Positions 8,195-16,900 of a stretch of DNA of 41,508 nt are shown in pieces (within the stretch, counting starts at the first letter, position 1; every line of letters begins with the position of its first letter). The notes under the pieces were generated by a model. That model did not search any database and was not told where the DNA came from. It saw only the letters and a program-made list of their open reading frames with translations. The DNA lies in the NCBI GenBank assembly GCA_014359885.1, contig JACIYN010000051.1, positions 1-41,508 of the forward strand, in the 5' to 3' direction. Origin of the DNA: Desulfacinum sp. GTDB lineage: Bacteria > Desulfobacterota > Syntrophobacteria > Syntrophobacterales > DSM-9756. Made by a program: the position numbers and the translations under genes.

Positions 8195-8222
8195 ATTATA
8201 CCCATTTCGCCGTTGATGTAAA
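8195..8222 (-). promoter_or_regulatory. sigma-70 promoter of tRNA-Leu
   Basis: On the minus strand TTTACA (8217-8222), a 16-nt spacer and a consensus TATAAT (8195-8200) place the start of transcription about 15 nt before the mature tRNA 5' end. It lies immediately downstream of the secG stop. Confidence 0.85.
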
Positions 8223-8225
8223 GAG

Positions 8226-8690
8226 CTAATTGGCGGGCTTATCCCCCGCCGCATCGCCTCCCGGTTGGGTTTGCGACGCCGCCGGAGCCGCCTCCTGCTG
8301 GGCCGCCGGCGCGGCTTCCGCCTTTTGCGGCGCCTCGCTCGGGGCCGCCTTCACGGGAACGGCCGCCGGCACCTGGGTCGAAGCCGCCGGCTGCACCGGC
8401 TTGGCTTCCGGAAGGGCCGGTTCTTCCTTGGCCGGTACCTTTTCCATGATGGATTCGGTGTTGGGCTTTCCCGAAAGGTAGGTGAGGCCCAGGCAGGTGA
8501 GCATGAAGACCACGGCCGCCAGGGTCGTGAGTTTTCCCAGGAAGGTGGTGCCGCCGGTGCTCCCGAAGAGGGTCTGGGAACTGCCGCCGAAGACGGCGCC
8601 GATTTCCGCTCCCCGGCCCGTCTGGAGCAGCACGATGAAGATCAGGGCCAGGCAGGCGATGATGTGAAAGGTGATGATTACGGCTTCCAT
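8226..8690 (-). CDS. secG: preprotein translocase subunit SecG with Ala/Pro/Gln-rich tail
   Basis: SecG is the small auxiliary subunit of the SecYEG translocon. It has 154 residues from an ATG at 8690, one nucleotide after the tpiA stop, so the two are probably translationally coupled. Two membrane helices are visible (residues about 4-22, IITFHIIACLALIFIVLLQ, and about 52-70, LTTLAAVVFMLTCLGLTYL). They flank the conserved loop GRGAEIGAVFGGSSQTLFGSTG. The family is usually 75-115 residues. The extra C-terminal part (about 75 residues, rich in Ala, Pro, Glu and Gln) is low-complexity and presumably disordered. The tpiA-secG order is common in bacteria. Confidence 0.93.
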   Translation of the reverse strand: MEAVIITFHIIACLALIFIVLLQTGRGAEIGAVFGGSSQTLFGSTGGTTFLGKLTTLAAVVFMLTCLGLTYLSGKPNTESIMEKVPAKEEPALPEAKPVQPAASTQVPAAVPVKAAPSEAPQKAEAAPAAQQEAAPAASQTQPGGDAAGDKPAN

Positions 8691-8691
8691 G

Positions 8692-9465
8692 TCAGTTCGT
8701 TTCTCCCATCTTCTGAAATCGGACGATGCGGCCGAAGGAGGCCACGTCCAGGCTCGCGCCGCCCACCAGGGCCCCGTCGATGTCGGGCTGGGCCATGAGC
8801 GCGTCCACGTTGTCCGGTTTGACGGAGCCTCCATACAATATTCGGATATTCTTTGCAATCTCTTTCTGGAACCGCTCCGCCAGCCAACCGCGGATGAAGG
8901 CATGGGCTTCCTGGGCCTGCTCCGGGCTGGCCGTCTTTCCCGTGCCGATGGCCCAGACCGGTTCATAGGCGATGACCAGGTCTCCGATCCGCTCCGAAGG
9001 CACCCGGGCCAGGCCCGTTTCCAGCTGGCGGAGCAGGACCTCTTCCGTCCGTCCGGCTTCCCGTTCTTCCAGCTTTTCGCCCACGCACAGGATGGGGGAC
9101 ATCCCGTGGGCGAACGCCGCGGCCGTCTTCAGGCCCACCCACTCGTCCGATTCACCGAAGATGTGGCGCCGTTCCGAATGGCCCAGGATCACGTAGGCGC
9201 AACCCACTTCCTGGAGCATGGGAAGGGAAATCTCCCCGGTGAACGCCCCTTTTTCCTCCCAGTGACAGTTCTGGGCGGCCAGGGAATAGCCCGCCGCCCC
9301 CATGGCCTCGCGTAGGGCCCACAGGTGGGTGAAGGGAGGCGCGATGAGCACCTCCCGATCCGCCGGGGTTCCCACGGCTTCGTGCAGGCTCGCGACGAAG
9401 TTCACCGCTTCCCGGATCGACAGGTGCATCTTCCAATTGGCCGCCATCAAGGGTTTTCGCGTCAT
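8692..9465 (-). CDS. tpiA: triosephosphate isomerase
   Basis: This cytosolic TIM-barrel enzyme interconverts dihydroxyacetone phosphate and glyceraldehyde 3-phosphate. It has 257 residues from the ATG at 9465 (MTRKPLMAANWKMHL), preceded by AAGGAAAGGAAG. Catalytic and substrate residues are seen in ANWKMH (Lys), ILGHSERR (electrophilic His), YEPVWAIGTG (catalytic Glu and loop 6) and GGSVKPDN (phosphate binding). It is downstream of pgk by about 108 nt and upstream of secG by 1 nt, within a glycolytic gene cluster. Length and motifs are normal. Confidence 0.97.
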   Translation of the reverse strand: MTRKPLMAANWKMHLSIREAVNFVASLHEAVGTPADREVLIAPPFTHLWALREAMGAAGYSLAAQNCHWEEKGAFTGEISLPMLQEVGCAYVILGHSERRHIFGESDEWVGLKTAAAFAHGMSPILCVGEKLEEREAGRTEEVLLRQLETGLARVPSERIGDLVIAYEPVWAIGTGKTASPEQAQEAHAFIRGWLAERFQKEIAKNIRILYGGSVKPDNVDALMAQPDIDGALVGGASLDVASFGRIVRFQKMGETN

Positions 9466-9573
9466 GGTTCCAGCTTCCTTTCCTTTCCCGTCCGGACCCG
9501 CGGTTTCGATGCAAAGCATGGAGTACCGGGGCGGGCGCGGGGCCCGTCCCCGTCGGAAGGCGAAGACCCGGGC

Positions 9574-10770
<1,197 letters not shown>

Positions 10771-10828
10771 GGCGTCCACCTCCTTTCCGGCGCCGCATGG
10801 CGAAGCTCCCGTCCTCGGACCACCTGAC

Positions 10829-11016
10829 GAAGAGCCCGTCCGAGAACAGCTTTTTTCATCACCCGAGAAGGGATCTTTCCTTTTCCGTAGCCGCGGGGCT
10901 TCAGCCCCGCGGAAAGGGGCCATCGTAACCCCATGCATTGAAAGGAAATACGCGATGGCTCATTGAGCATCCGCGGGCCTCCTCCGCAGCCCTAAAGGGC
11001 TGCGCTACGGAAAGAG
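10829..11016 (+). repeat. compound palindromic repeat, type B copy 2
   Basis: It starts with the GAGCCCGTCCGAGAAC end. Outer arms TTTCCGTAGC (10882-10891) and GCTACGGAAA (11004-11013) are perfectly complementary. They enclose GCGGGGCTTCAGCCCCGC and GCAGCCCTAAAGGGCTGC hairpins. Relative to copy 1 the outer arm changes as a pair (T-A to C-G). Confidence 0.75.
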
Positions 11017-11025
11017 CGCTCATCC

Positions 11026-11125
11026 CTGCCGTTCAACGCCCTTTCGTCATCCCCGCGAAGCTTGTCCCCGGCTTGAGCGGGGAACGGGGACCCAGAATTT
11101 CCGGCAACTTATGGAGTCCCGCTTG
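11026..11125 (+). repeat. two-hairpin repeat, type C copy 2
   Basis: CCGTTCAACGCC, CGTCATCCCCGCGAAGCTT, GAGCGGGGAACGGGG, TTTCCGGCAACTTATGGA and CCCGCTTGCGCGG follow the type C order. The last arm is broken off where the type A copy starts. Confidence 0.65.
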
Positions 11126-11130
11126 CGCGG

Positions 11131-11286
11131 CTCCCTTTCACACCAACACCCATCACGGGCGGCTCCCGACAACGAAGGTTGAAACGCACCTTCGGGATGC
11201 AGACCCCCGTAGGGGCGAATGATCATTCGCCCCTACAGGCCGTGCGCACCAACGGAACGCGGCCGCGTTTCATGTAACTTGGGCGA
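11131..11286 (+). repeat. compound palindromic repeat, type A copy 3
   Basis: Same order as copy 1: CATCACGGGC, GAAGGTTGAAACGCACCTTC, the 28-nt perfect palindrome GTAGGGGCGAATGATC... at 11209-11236, then AACGGAACGCGGCCGCGTTTCAT. Confidence 0.7.
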
Positions 11287-11311
11287 TTCTCGCTCACGGT
11301 ACGGACCCGGC

Positions 11312-11391
11312 GGGCGGGCGTAAAGCCCGCCCCTACAAGAGCGCTTGGACCTCCGGGTCGGGGCGGGGTTTGTCCCCGCCCACTCATCGTG
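11312..11391. repeat. pair of type D GC hairpins in opposite orientation
   Basis: GGGCGGGC/GCCCGCCC at 11312-11335 and GGGGCGGGG/CCCCGCCC at about 11359-11383. The second is followed by ACTCATCG, the complement of the CGATGAG-like word that precedes the copy at 1487. Confidence 0.5.
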
Positions 11392-11482
11392 TGGCGATAG
11401 GGAAACCCGGTGACAAAATCGCCCCCTTTAGGTCCAATGAAGCGACGGGCCATACCGGGTGACCCGTCCGACGCCCGGGGAT

Positions 11483-11549
11483 TCCTCCGCAGCCCTGAAG
11501 GGCTGCGCTACGGGAAAAGCGGTCCTCCCCGGCGTTTTCGGACAGCCTC
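11483..11549 (+). repeat. half type B repeat with inverted end
   Basis: Only the second hairpin (CCGCAGCCCTGAAGGGCTGCG) and the outer arm GCTACGGG are present. They are followed by CGTTTTCGGACAGCCTCC, the reverse complement of the type B end. It runs up to the gapA stop. Confidence 0.6.
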
Positions 11550-12563
11550 CTAGCCCGCGAGCTTCTCGCCCATGAAGAGAGCCAGGTCCACCATGCGGTT
11601 GGAATAGCCGAACTCGTTGTCGTACCAGCTCAAGACTTTCACCAGGTGCCCGTCCAGGACCTTGGTGAGGGAGGCGTCCACCGACGACGAGTAGGCCGTG
11701 TGGTTGAAATCCACGGATACGAGCTCCTCTTCCACAAACTGGAGGATGCCCTTGAGGGGGCCTTCCGCCGCCTCCTTCAGAGCCGCGTTCACGGCCTCCG
11801 CCGTGGTGGCCGTCTCCACGCGGCACACCAGGTCCACCAGGGAGACGTTGGCCGTGGGCACCCGAATGGCCATGCCGTCCAGCCGGCCCTTCAGTTCCGG
11901 AATGACTTCCGCCACGGCCACGGCCGCGCCCGTGGTGGTGGGCACCATGGACAGGGCGGCCGCCCGCATGCGCCGGCGGTCCTTGTGCAGCGCGTCCAGC
12001 AGGCGCTGGTCCATGGTGTAGGAATGCACGGTGGTCATGAGGCCGTGCTCGATGCCGAACCGGTCGTGCAGGACCCTCACGATGGGCGCCAGGCAGTTGG
12101 TGGTGCAGCTGGCGTTGGATACCAGGTTGTGGTTCTGGGGATCGTACTGGTCGTGGTTCACGCCCATGACGAAGGTGGCGTCCAAGCCCTTGCCCGGAGC
12201 GCCCACGATCACCTTGCGGGCTCCGGCGTTCAGGTGCTTGACGCACGATTCCCGGTCCCGAAACCGGCCGCTGGTCTCCAGCACGACGTCCACCTTGAGG
12301 TCGCGCCAGGGGGCCTGGGCGGGGTCCGCCACCTGCAGGCACTGGACCGGCCGGCCGTCCACCACGATCCGGTCCCCTTCCGCCCGAACATCCTTGTCCC
12401 AGCGGCCGTGGACCGAGTCGTACCTGAGCAGGTGGGCCAGGTCGTCGGGACTTCCCAGATCGTTCACCGCCGCCACGTCCAGGGGCCAGCCCCTGTCCAC
12501 GTTGGCTCGAAACACCATGCGGCCGATGCGGCCGAATCCGTTGATCGCCACTCTCACAGACAT
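11550..12563 (-). CDS. gapA: glyceraldehyde-3-phosphate dehydrogenase, classical type
   Basis: It oxidises and phosphorylates glyceraldehyde 3-phosphate to 1,3-bisphosphoglycerate with NAD(P). It has 337 residues from an ATG at 12563, with GGAGGAG 5 nt upstream. The N-terminal Rossmann motif is INGFGRIGR (8-16). The catalytic Cys153 lies in SNASCTTNCLAP and the catalytic His180 in MTTVHSYT. The C-terminal WYDNEFGYSNRMVDL is canonical. NDLGSPDD near residue 34 suggests NAD specificity, though this is not proven. It starts 26 nt after the stop of a second, longer GAPDH-like gene, so the two are likely co-transcribed. pgk and tpiA follow downstream on the same strand. Confidence 0.96.
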   Translation of the reverse strand: MSVRVAINGFGRIGRMVFRANVDRGWPLDVAAVNDLGSPDDLAHLLRYDSVHGRWDKDVRAEGDRIVVDGRPVQCLQVADPAQAPWRDLKVDVVLETSGRFRDRESCVKHLNAGARKVIVGAPGKGLDATFVMGVNHDQYDPQNHNLVSNASCTTNCLAPIVRVLHDRFGIEHGLMTTVHSYTMDQRLLDALHKDRRRMRAAALSMVPTTTGAAVAVAEVIPELKGRLDGMAIRVPTANVSLVDLVCRVETATTAEAVNAALKEAAEGPLKGILQFVEEELVSVDFNHTAYSSSVDASLTKVLDGHLVKVLSWYDNEFGYSNRMVDLALFMGEKLAG

Positions 12564-12589
12564 GATCTCCTCCTTGGTTCCATGGGAAT

Positions 12590-13915
12590 TCACAGCAGCA
12601 TCTTGGCAATACTCACGGTCCGATCACCCAGCATGTTGGTGTAGCTTCCCAGCTCGTTGTCGTACCAGCCGTAGATGACCGCCTGGGTGACCGGGATCTG
12701 GATGATCCGTTCCTTCTGGGAGGAACTCAACGCTTCATCCACCTTTCGCATGGCCTGGTCCACGTCGAAGGATCCGCCCTCCTCGCTGGACAGCGTGGCG
12801 CACACGTTGAGCACATGGTTCAGGTCGAAGCGCACGGCGGCCGTCCGGGTGTGGGTCTCGTAGCCTTCGATCACCGCCGCCGCCCGCGGAAGGCCGATGA
12901 TGTCCGACGAGACGTTTTGCTCCTCGGTGTAGAGCAAATACCCTTCGGGAAAATGATCCTGGGCCTTCCGGTAGATGTCGTTGATGAGATCGCGGTTGAT
13001 GGGGTTTCGCAGGCTTTCATCCTGGATGAGGACCACCAGGATGATGAGCGATCCCGTGGTGACGGGAACCCGAACGGATTCGGCGATGAATCCGATCTGC
13101 TTCATTTCCGGGATCACCAGGCCCAGGGCCTTGGCCGCGCCCGTGGTGGTGAGGATGATGTTGTTGAAGACGGAGCGGTTTTTGCGAAGATCGGTGGCCT
13201 TGGCCTTGGGGGAGCGGTCCAGCACCTGCTGGGACGGGGTGGCCGCGTGAACGGTGGCCATGGAGGCGGAAAGGATCCGCAGGGGCCCGAAATAGTCCAG
13301 CAGGGGTTTCACCATGTAGGCCAGGCAGGTGGTGGTGCACGACGCGTTGGAAACGATCGTGTGGCGCTTGGGATCGAAGTCCGTGTCGTTGATGCCCATG
13401 ACCGTGGTCACCGCGTCCGGCGGCGTCTCCTTGGACTTGTCCTTGATCTTGAACGGTGCGGAGACGATCACCTTTTTGGCTCCGGCGGCCAGGTGCCCCC
13501 GCACGGAACCCTTGGGATCCTCCGCCGGCACCGTGGGATCCAGGAAGGCGCCCGTGGCGTCCACCACCAGGTCCACGCCGTGGTCCTTCCATCCGATGTG
13601 GGCCGGGTTGCGGTGCTGGCGCAGGAAGGTCACCTTCACGCCGTTGATGCGCATGGAACCTTCCTGCTCGTTGATCTCTTCGATCACCCGCTGAGCCCTG
13701 CACCCATACAGATAGTGGTGCAGGCGCCCGTACGTGGAGTCCTTTTCGATGAACCGGGCGATGTCCTCCAGGCTTCGGCCCACTTCCCGCCCGATGTTCA
13801 CCACCAGCTCGGAAAAGTACCGGCGCTCCGCATGGTGCCAGATGCTCAGCTTGGCGATCCGGCCCAAGCCGTTGATGCCCAGCTTCTGGGGAACCATCGT
13901 GTCTTGTCCGCCCAT
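12590..13915 (-). CDS. long-type glyceraldehyde-3-phosphate dehydrogenase paralogue
   Basis: A 441-residue GAPDH-fold protein, about 100 residues longer than the classical enzyme 26 nt downstream. The start is the ATG at 13915, with AAGGAGG 5 nt upstream; a GTG at 13921 lies too close to that site. The Rossmann motif is altered (GINGLGRIAKLSIWHH, residues 13-28). An inserted region at about 40-105 carries an extended segment. The catalytic Cys193 (SNASCTTTCLAY) and His223 (ATVHAATPSQQ) are both kept, but the context of the His differs from the usual TVHSYT. The C-terminus reads WYDNELGSYTNMLGD. Long GAPDH-like proteins of this kind occur in several bacterial groups and may work in the gluconeogenic direction or with another cofactor; that is inference. 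It lies 63 nt after the PPDK-like gene. Confidence 0.85.
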   Translation of the reverse strand: MGGQDTMVPQKLGINGLGRIAKLSIWHHAERRYFSELVVNIGREVGRSLEDIARFIEKDSTYGRLHHYLYGCRAQRVIEEINEQEGSMRINGVKVTFLRQHRNPAHIGWKDHGVDLVVDATGAFLDPTVPAEDPKGSVRGHLAAGAKKVIVSAPFKIKDKSKETPPDAVTTVMGINDTDFDPKRHTIVSNASCTTTCLAYMVKPLLDYFGPLRILSASMATVHAATPSQQVLDRSPKAKATDLRKNRSVFNNIILTTTGAAKALGLVIPEMKQIGFIAESVRVPVTTGSLIILVVLIQDESLRNPINRDLINDIYRKAQDHFPEGYLLYTEEQNVSSDIIGLPRAAAVIEGYETHTRTAAVRFDLNHVLNVCATLSSEEGGSFDVDQAMRKVDEALSSSQKERIIQIPVTQAVIYGWYDNELGSYTNMLGDRTVSIAKMLL

Positions 13916-13978
13916 ACGCACCTCCTTCCGAAAATCATCTCTTCCGACCAGGCGTTCGAGGCGCCTCCGCCTCCGCCC

Positions 13979-16900
13979 TCAGTCCATGTCCAGCTGTTCC
14001 GTTTCGTGGTGCCCTGCGTAGATGGCGCCGCTATGGCCGTCGATGCCGATCTCGTCCCCCGTGCGGATGAAACGGCCGTTGATGAGGCACCGCCGGTCCT
14101 TTTCCCACACGCGCATCTTGGAGCAGCCCACCACACAGGTCTTGCCCAGCCGATGGGCCACGATGGCCGCGTGGGACGTGGCCCCGCCCTTGCCGGTCAG
14201 GATGCCGTCGGCAATGGAGATCTCGTGGATGTCATCGGGGACCGTGTCGGATCGGATGAGGATGATGGGCTCTCCCGGATGGTCCTTTCGCAGTCGGATG
14301 ATGTCGCTCAGCTCGAAGGCCGCCCGGCCGCACAAGGCCCCTCCGCTCACGCCGATGCCGCTGGCCAGGTAGCTTTCCTTGAGGGCCGGCGTGGGCTTGA
14401 AGACCGGGAACCGTTTTCGGCCGCGAGGCGCCATGTTGCGCGATTGCAGGATGTAGATGCCGTCCTCGTGATCGCCCTGGAAGGTGAATTCAATCTCCTG
14501 GGGGCCCCACTGCTGCTTGTAGATGAGCTCCCTGGCGATGTCCACGAGCCGCTGGTACACGCGGGGAAAGAGGGACTCCAGGCTGTGCTCCTTGCGCTCG
14601 CCCTCCCGCAGCCGCTGCTTTTCCGAAAGGGGCAGGGTCTTCACCAGGCCCCCCACCACGTCTTCTCCCTGGTTGCCCAGGGTGAAGTCGCCCTGGGGGT
14701 CGATCTCCTCTTCCGACGTCCATGGGTTGTGGGTGAACATCACCCCGGCTCCCGAACGGGTGTCCAGGTTGCCGAAAACCATGGTCTGGATGGTGACGGC
14801 CGTCCCCCAGTTTTCCGAAAGGCCCATGATCTGCCGGTACGTGACGGCCTTGGGGAAGAACCAGGACTCCATCACCTGCCGGATGGCCGTGAAGAGCTGC
14901 ACCTCCGGGTCGTCGGAAATGTCGATCTCGTAGCGCTCCAACGTCTCCCGGTAGGCGCGGGCCAGTTCCCGGATCTCCTCGGGCGCGAATTCCCTTTTCA
15001 CCTTGCGCCCGTAGCGTTTCTTGAAGGCGGCCATGATGGCGTCGAACTGGTCGCGTTCCAGCCCGAAGGACATGCCCCAGGACTGGAGAAAGCGCCGGTA
15101 GTTGTCCCAGGCGAACCAGGCCTCGCCGGTCTCCTCGATGAGGCCCTCCACGATCCTTTCGTTGATGCCCACGTTGAGGAAGGTGTTCATCATGCCGGGC
15201 ATGGACACGGCCGATCCGCTCCTCACCGAAAGGAGCAGCGGCCGGTGGGGATCGCCGAACCTTCGGCCGCTCTTTTCCTCCAGCTTTCGGATGTGCGCCA
15301 GCACCCGCTGCTTGAAGTCTTCCCGGGACTGGGGAAAGGTTTCGATCACGTCCCGGCAGCGGAAGTACTCGGTGGTGATGACGAATCCCGGCGGCACGCG
15401 GATGCCCAGGCCGTGGAGCTGGGTGAGATTGTAGCCCTTGTTGCCCAGGTGGATGAGATCATAGGTGGCGGGCTTGGGATCGTAGATGAGCGAGATGGTC
15501 TTTTCCGGGTCGTAGCTCAGGAGCAGATCCAGCTTCTCCGTGCTCAGCTCCTCCTTCTGGGTGGAGAGGGTGGTGAGGATGCTGGAGATGAAGTGGTCGA
15601 AGTATTGGAGGCCGAAGGTGCGGGCCACCAGGTCCCGAAGGAAGCTTTCCGAGATGCGCTGAACCCGCTCGGAAAGCTTTTCCCCGTGCAGTTGGCGCCG
15701 GTAGCGGGGAAGGAGATCCCCGGTCTGGCTCAGCTGCCGGATGACCACCTCCAGGGTGCCTTCGTGCACCGAGTTGTAGTAGCTCTGGATGATCTGCTTG
15801 ATGGCCTCGGAAAACCCCCGGAAGATGTCCATGTACTGGGAATGGGAAAAGCGGCGGATCTCCAGGGCGCAGCGGAAGAGGTCCTCCTGCCGTTCCAGCC
15901 GCCTGGAGGTGATTCCGTCGATGGCCAGAGCCTTCATGAACAGGGGCAGCACCCGGCCGATCTCAAAGAAGGTGGCCCGCGTGATGAAGCTCAGGTTGAA
16001 GGACAGGATCAGCTCTTCGAACAGAACGTTGGCCAGGTTTTCCAGGCGGAAGGTGAGCCCCAGCGCATCGAATTTCCTTTCGCTGTACGACCCGTACATG
16101 GACGGGATGTCCACGGCGATGTGCCGCTTGTGGTAGATGTTTTCCACGTAGGAGAGCTCCTCCGGGGCCAGGAGGATCTCCTTGAGGGCCATGAGATAGT
16201 CCAGGATGGCCTCCAGCTTGGTGACGTTGTCCCCGGAATCCAGCACGTGCAGCAGAGGCTCCGGATCCGGCAGGCCCAGCTGGGCCGCTCGCCTCAGGTG
16301 GATGTGGATGTCCTTGAAGCTCAGGGCATACTTTTCGTGGAGCAACTGGTAGAAGCGGATGACCAGGAACGCCCGCTGCCGCTCCCGCGACGACACATCG
16401 GGGATCTCACTTAGCCGGGCCTCCAGCTCCTCTTCGGAAACATCCAGCAGGTCTTTCACGTGGTTGATGCGGGTGTCGGTGAAGAGATGGCGGAAGATCC
16501 GGTGCATCTCGTCCACAAAGGGCCCCGACTCGCTCACTTCCCGGTACACCTCCGGCGGCACGAACTTTTGAAGCGGCTTTTTGTCCAGGGTGAGCCAGAA
16601 CCGGAAGATGGCCTCGATGAAGAGAACGATCAGGTTGTTGCTCTCCACGTGGCTCTGTTTTCTCAAAAAGTGGATGAGGGGGTCGGCGCGGCCGGTGATC
16701 TCGTCCACGTCCGTGGAGACGGCCCGGAGGGTCCCCTCGGCGCCGATCTCGTTGAAATAGACGGGAAAGAGCTTGGTTAGTTGCTTGACCAGGTTGTAGA
16801 TGGGCCCGATGGGGGCGTGGAGCAGCCGGCTCACGTCCTTTTGGAACAGGTCCGTATCCCGCACGTAGATGCCGCCCAGGAAGAGATTGACGATGAGGGC

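Larger units (their letters stand above)
10771..11549. other. 779-nt repeat-filled gap between gapA and pgk
   Basis: No gene is supported. In order the gap holds a type B repeat (10829-11016), a type C repeat (11026-11125), a type A repeat (11131-11286), two type D hairpins (11312-11335 and 11357-11391) and a half type B copy (11483-11515). It ends in CGTTTTCGGACAGCCTCC at about 11532-11549. That is the inverted counterpart of GAGCCCGTCCGAGAAC at about 10830, so the array is bounded by inverted ends. Confidence 0.7.

Noticed and set aside
12815..16414. A 1199-codon open frame on the plus strand opposite the long GAPDH and PPDK-like genes
   Set aside because: Its composition (Gly, His, Gln, Val, Arg rich, no family motif) is that of an antisense shadow in GC-rich DNA. 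The minus-strand genes have clear motifs and ribosome binding sites.
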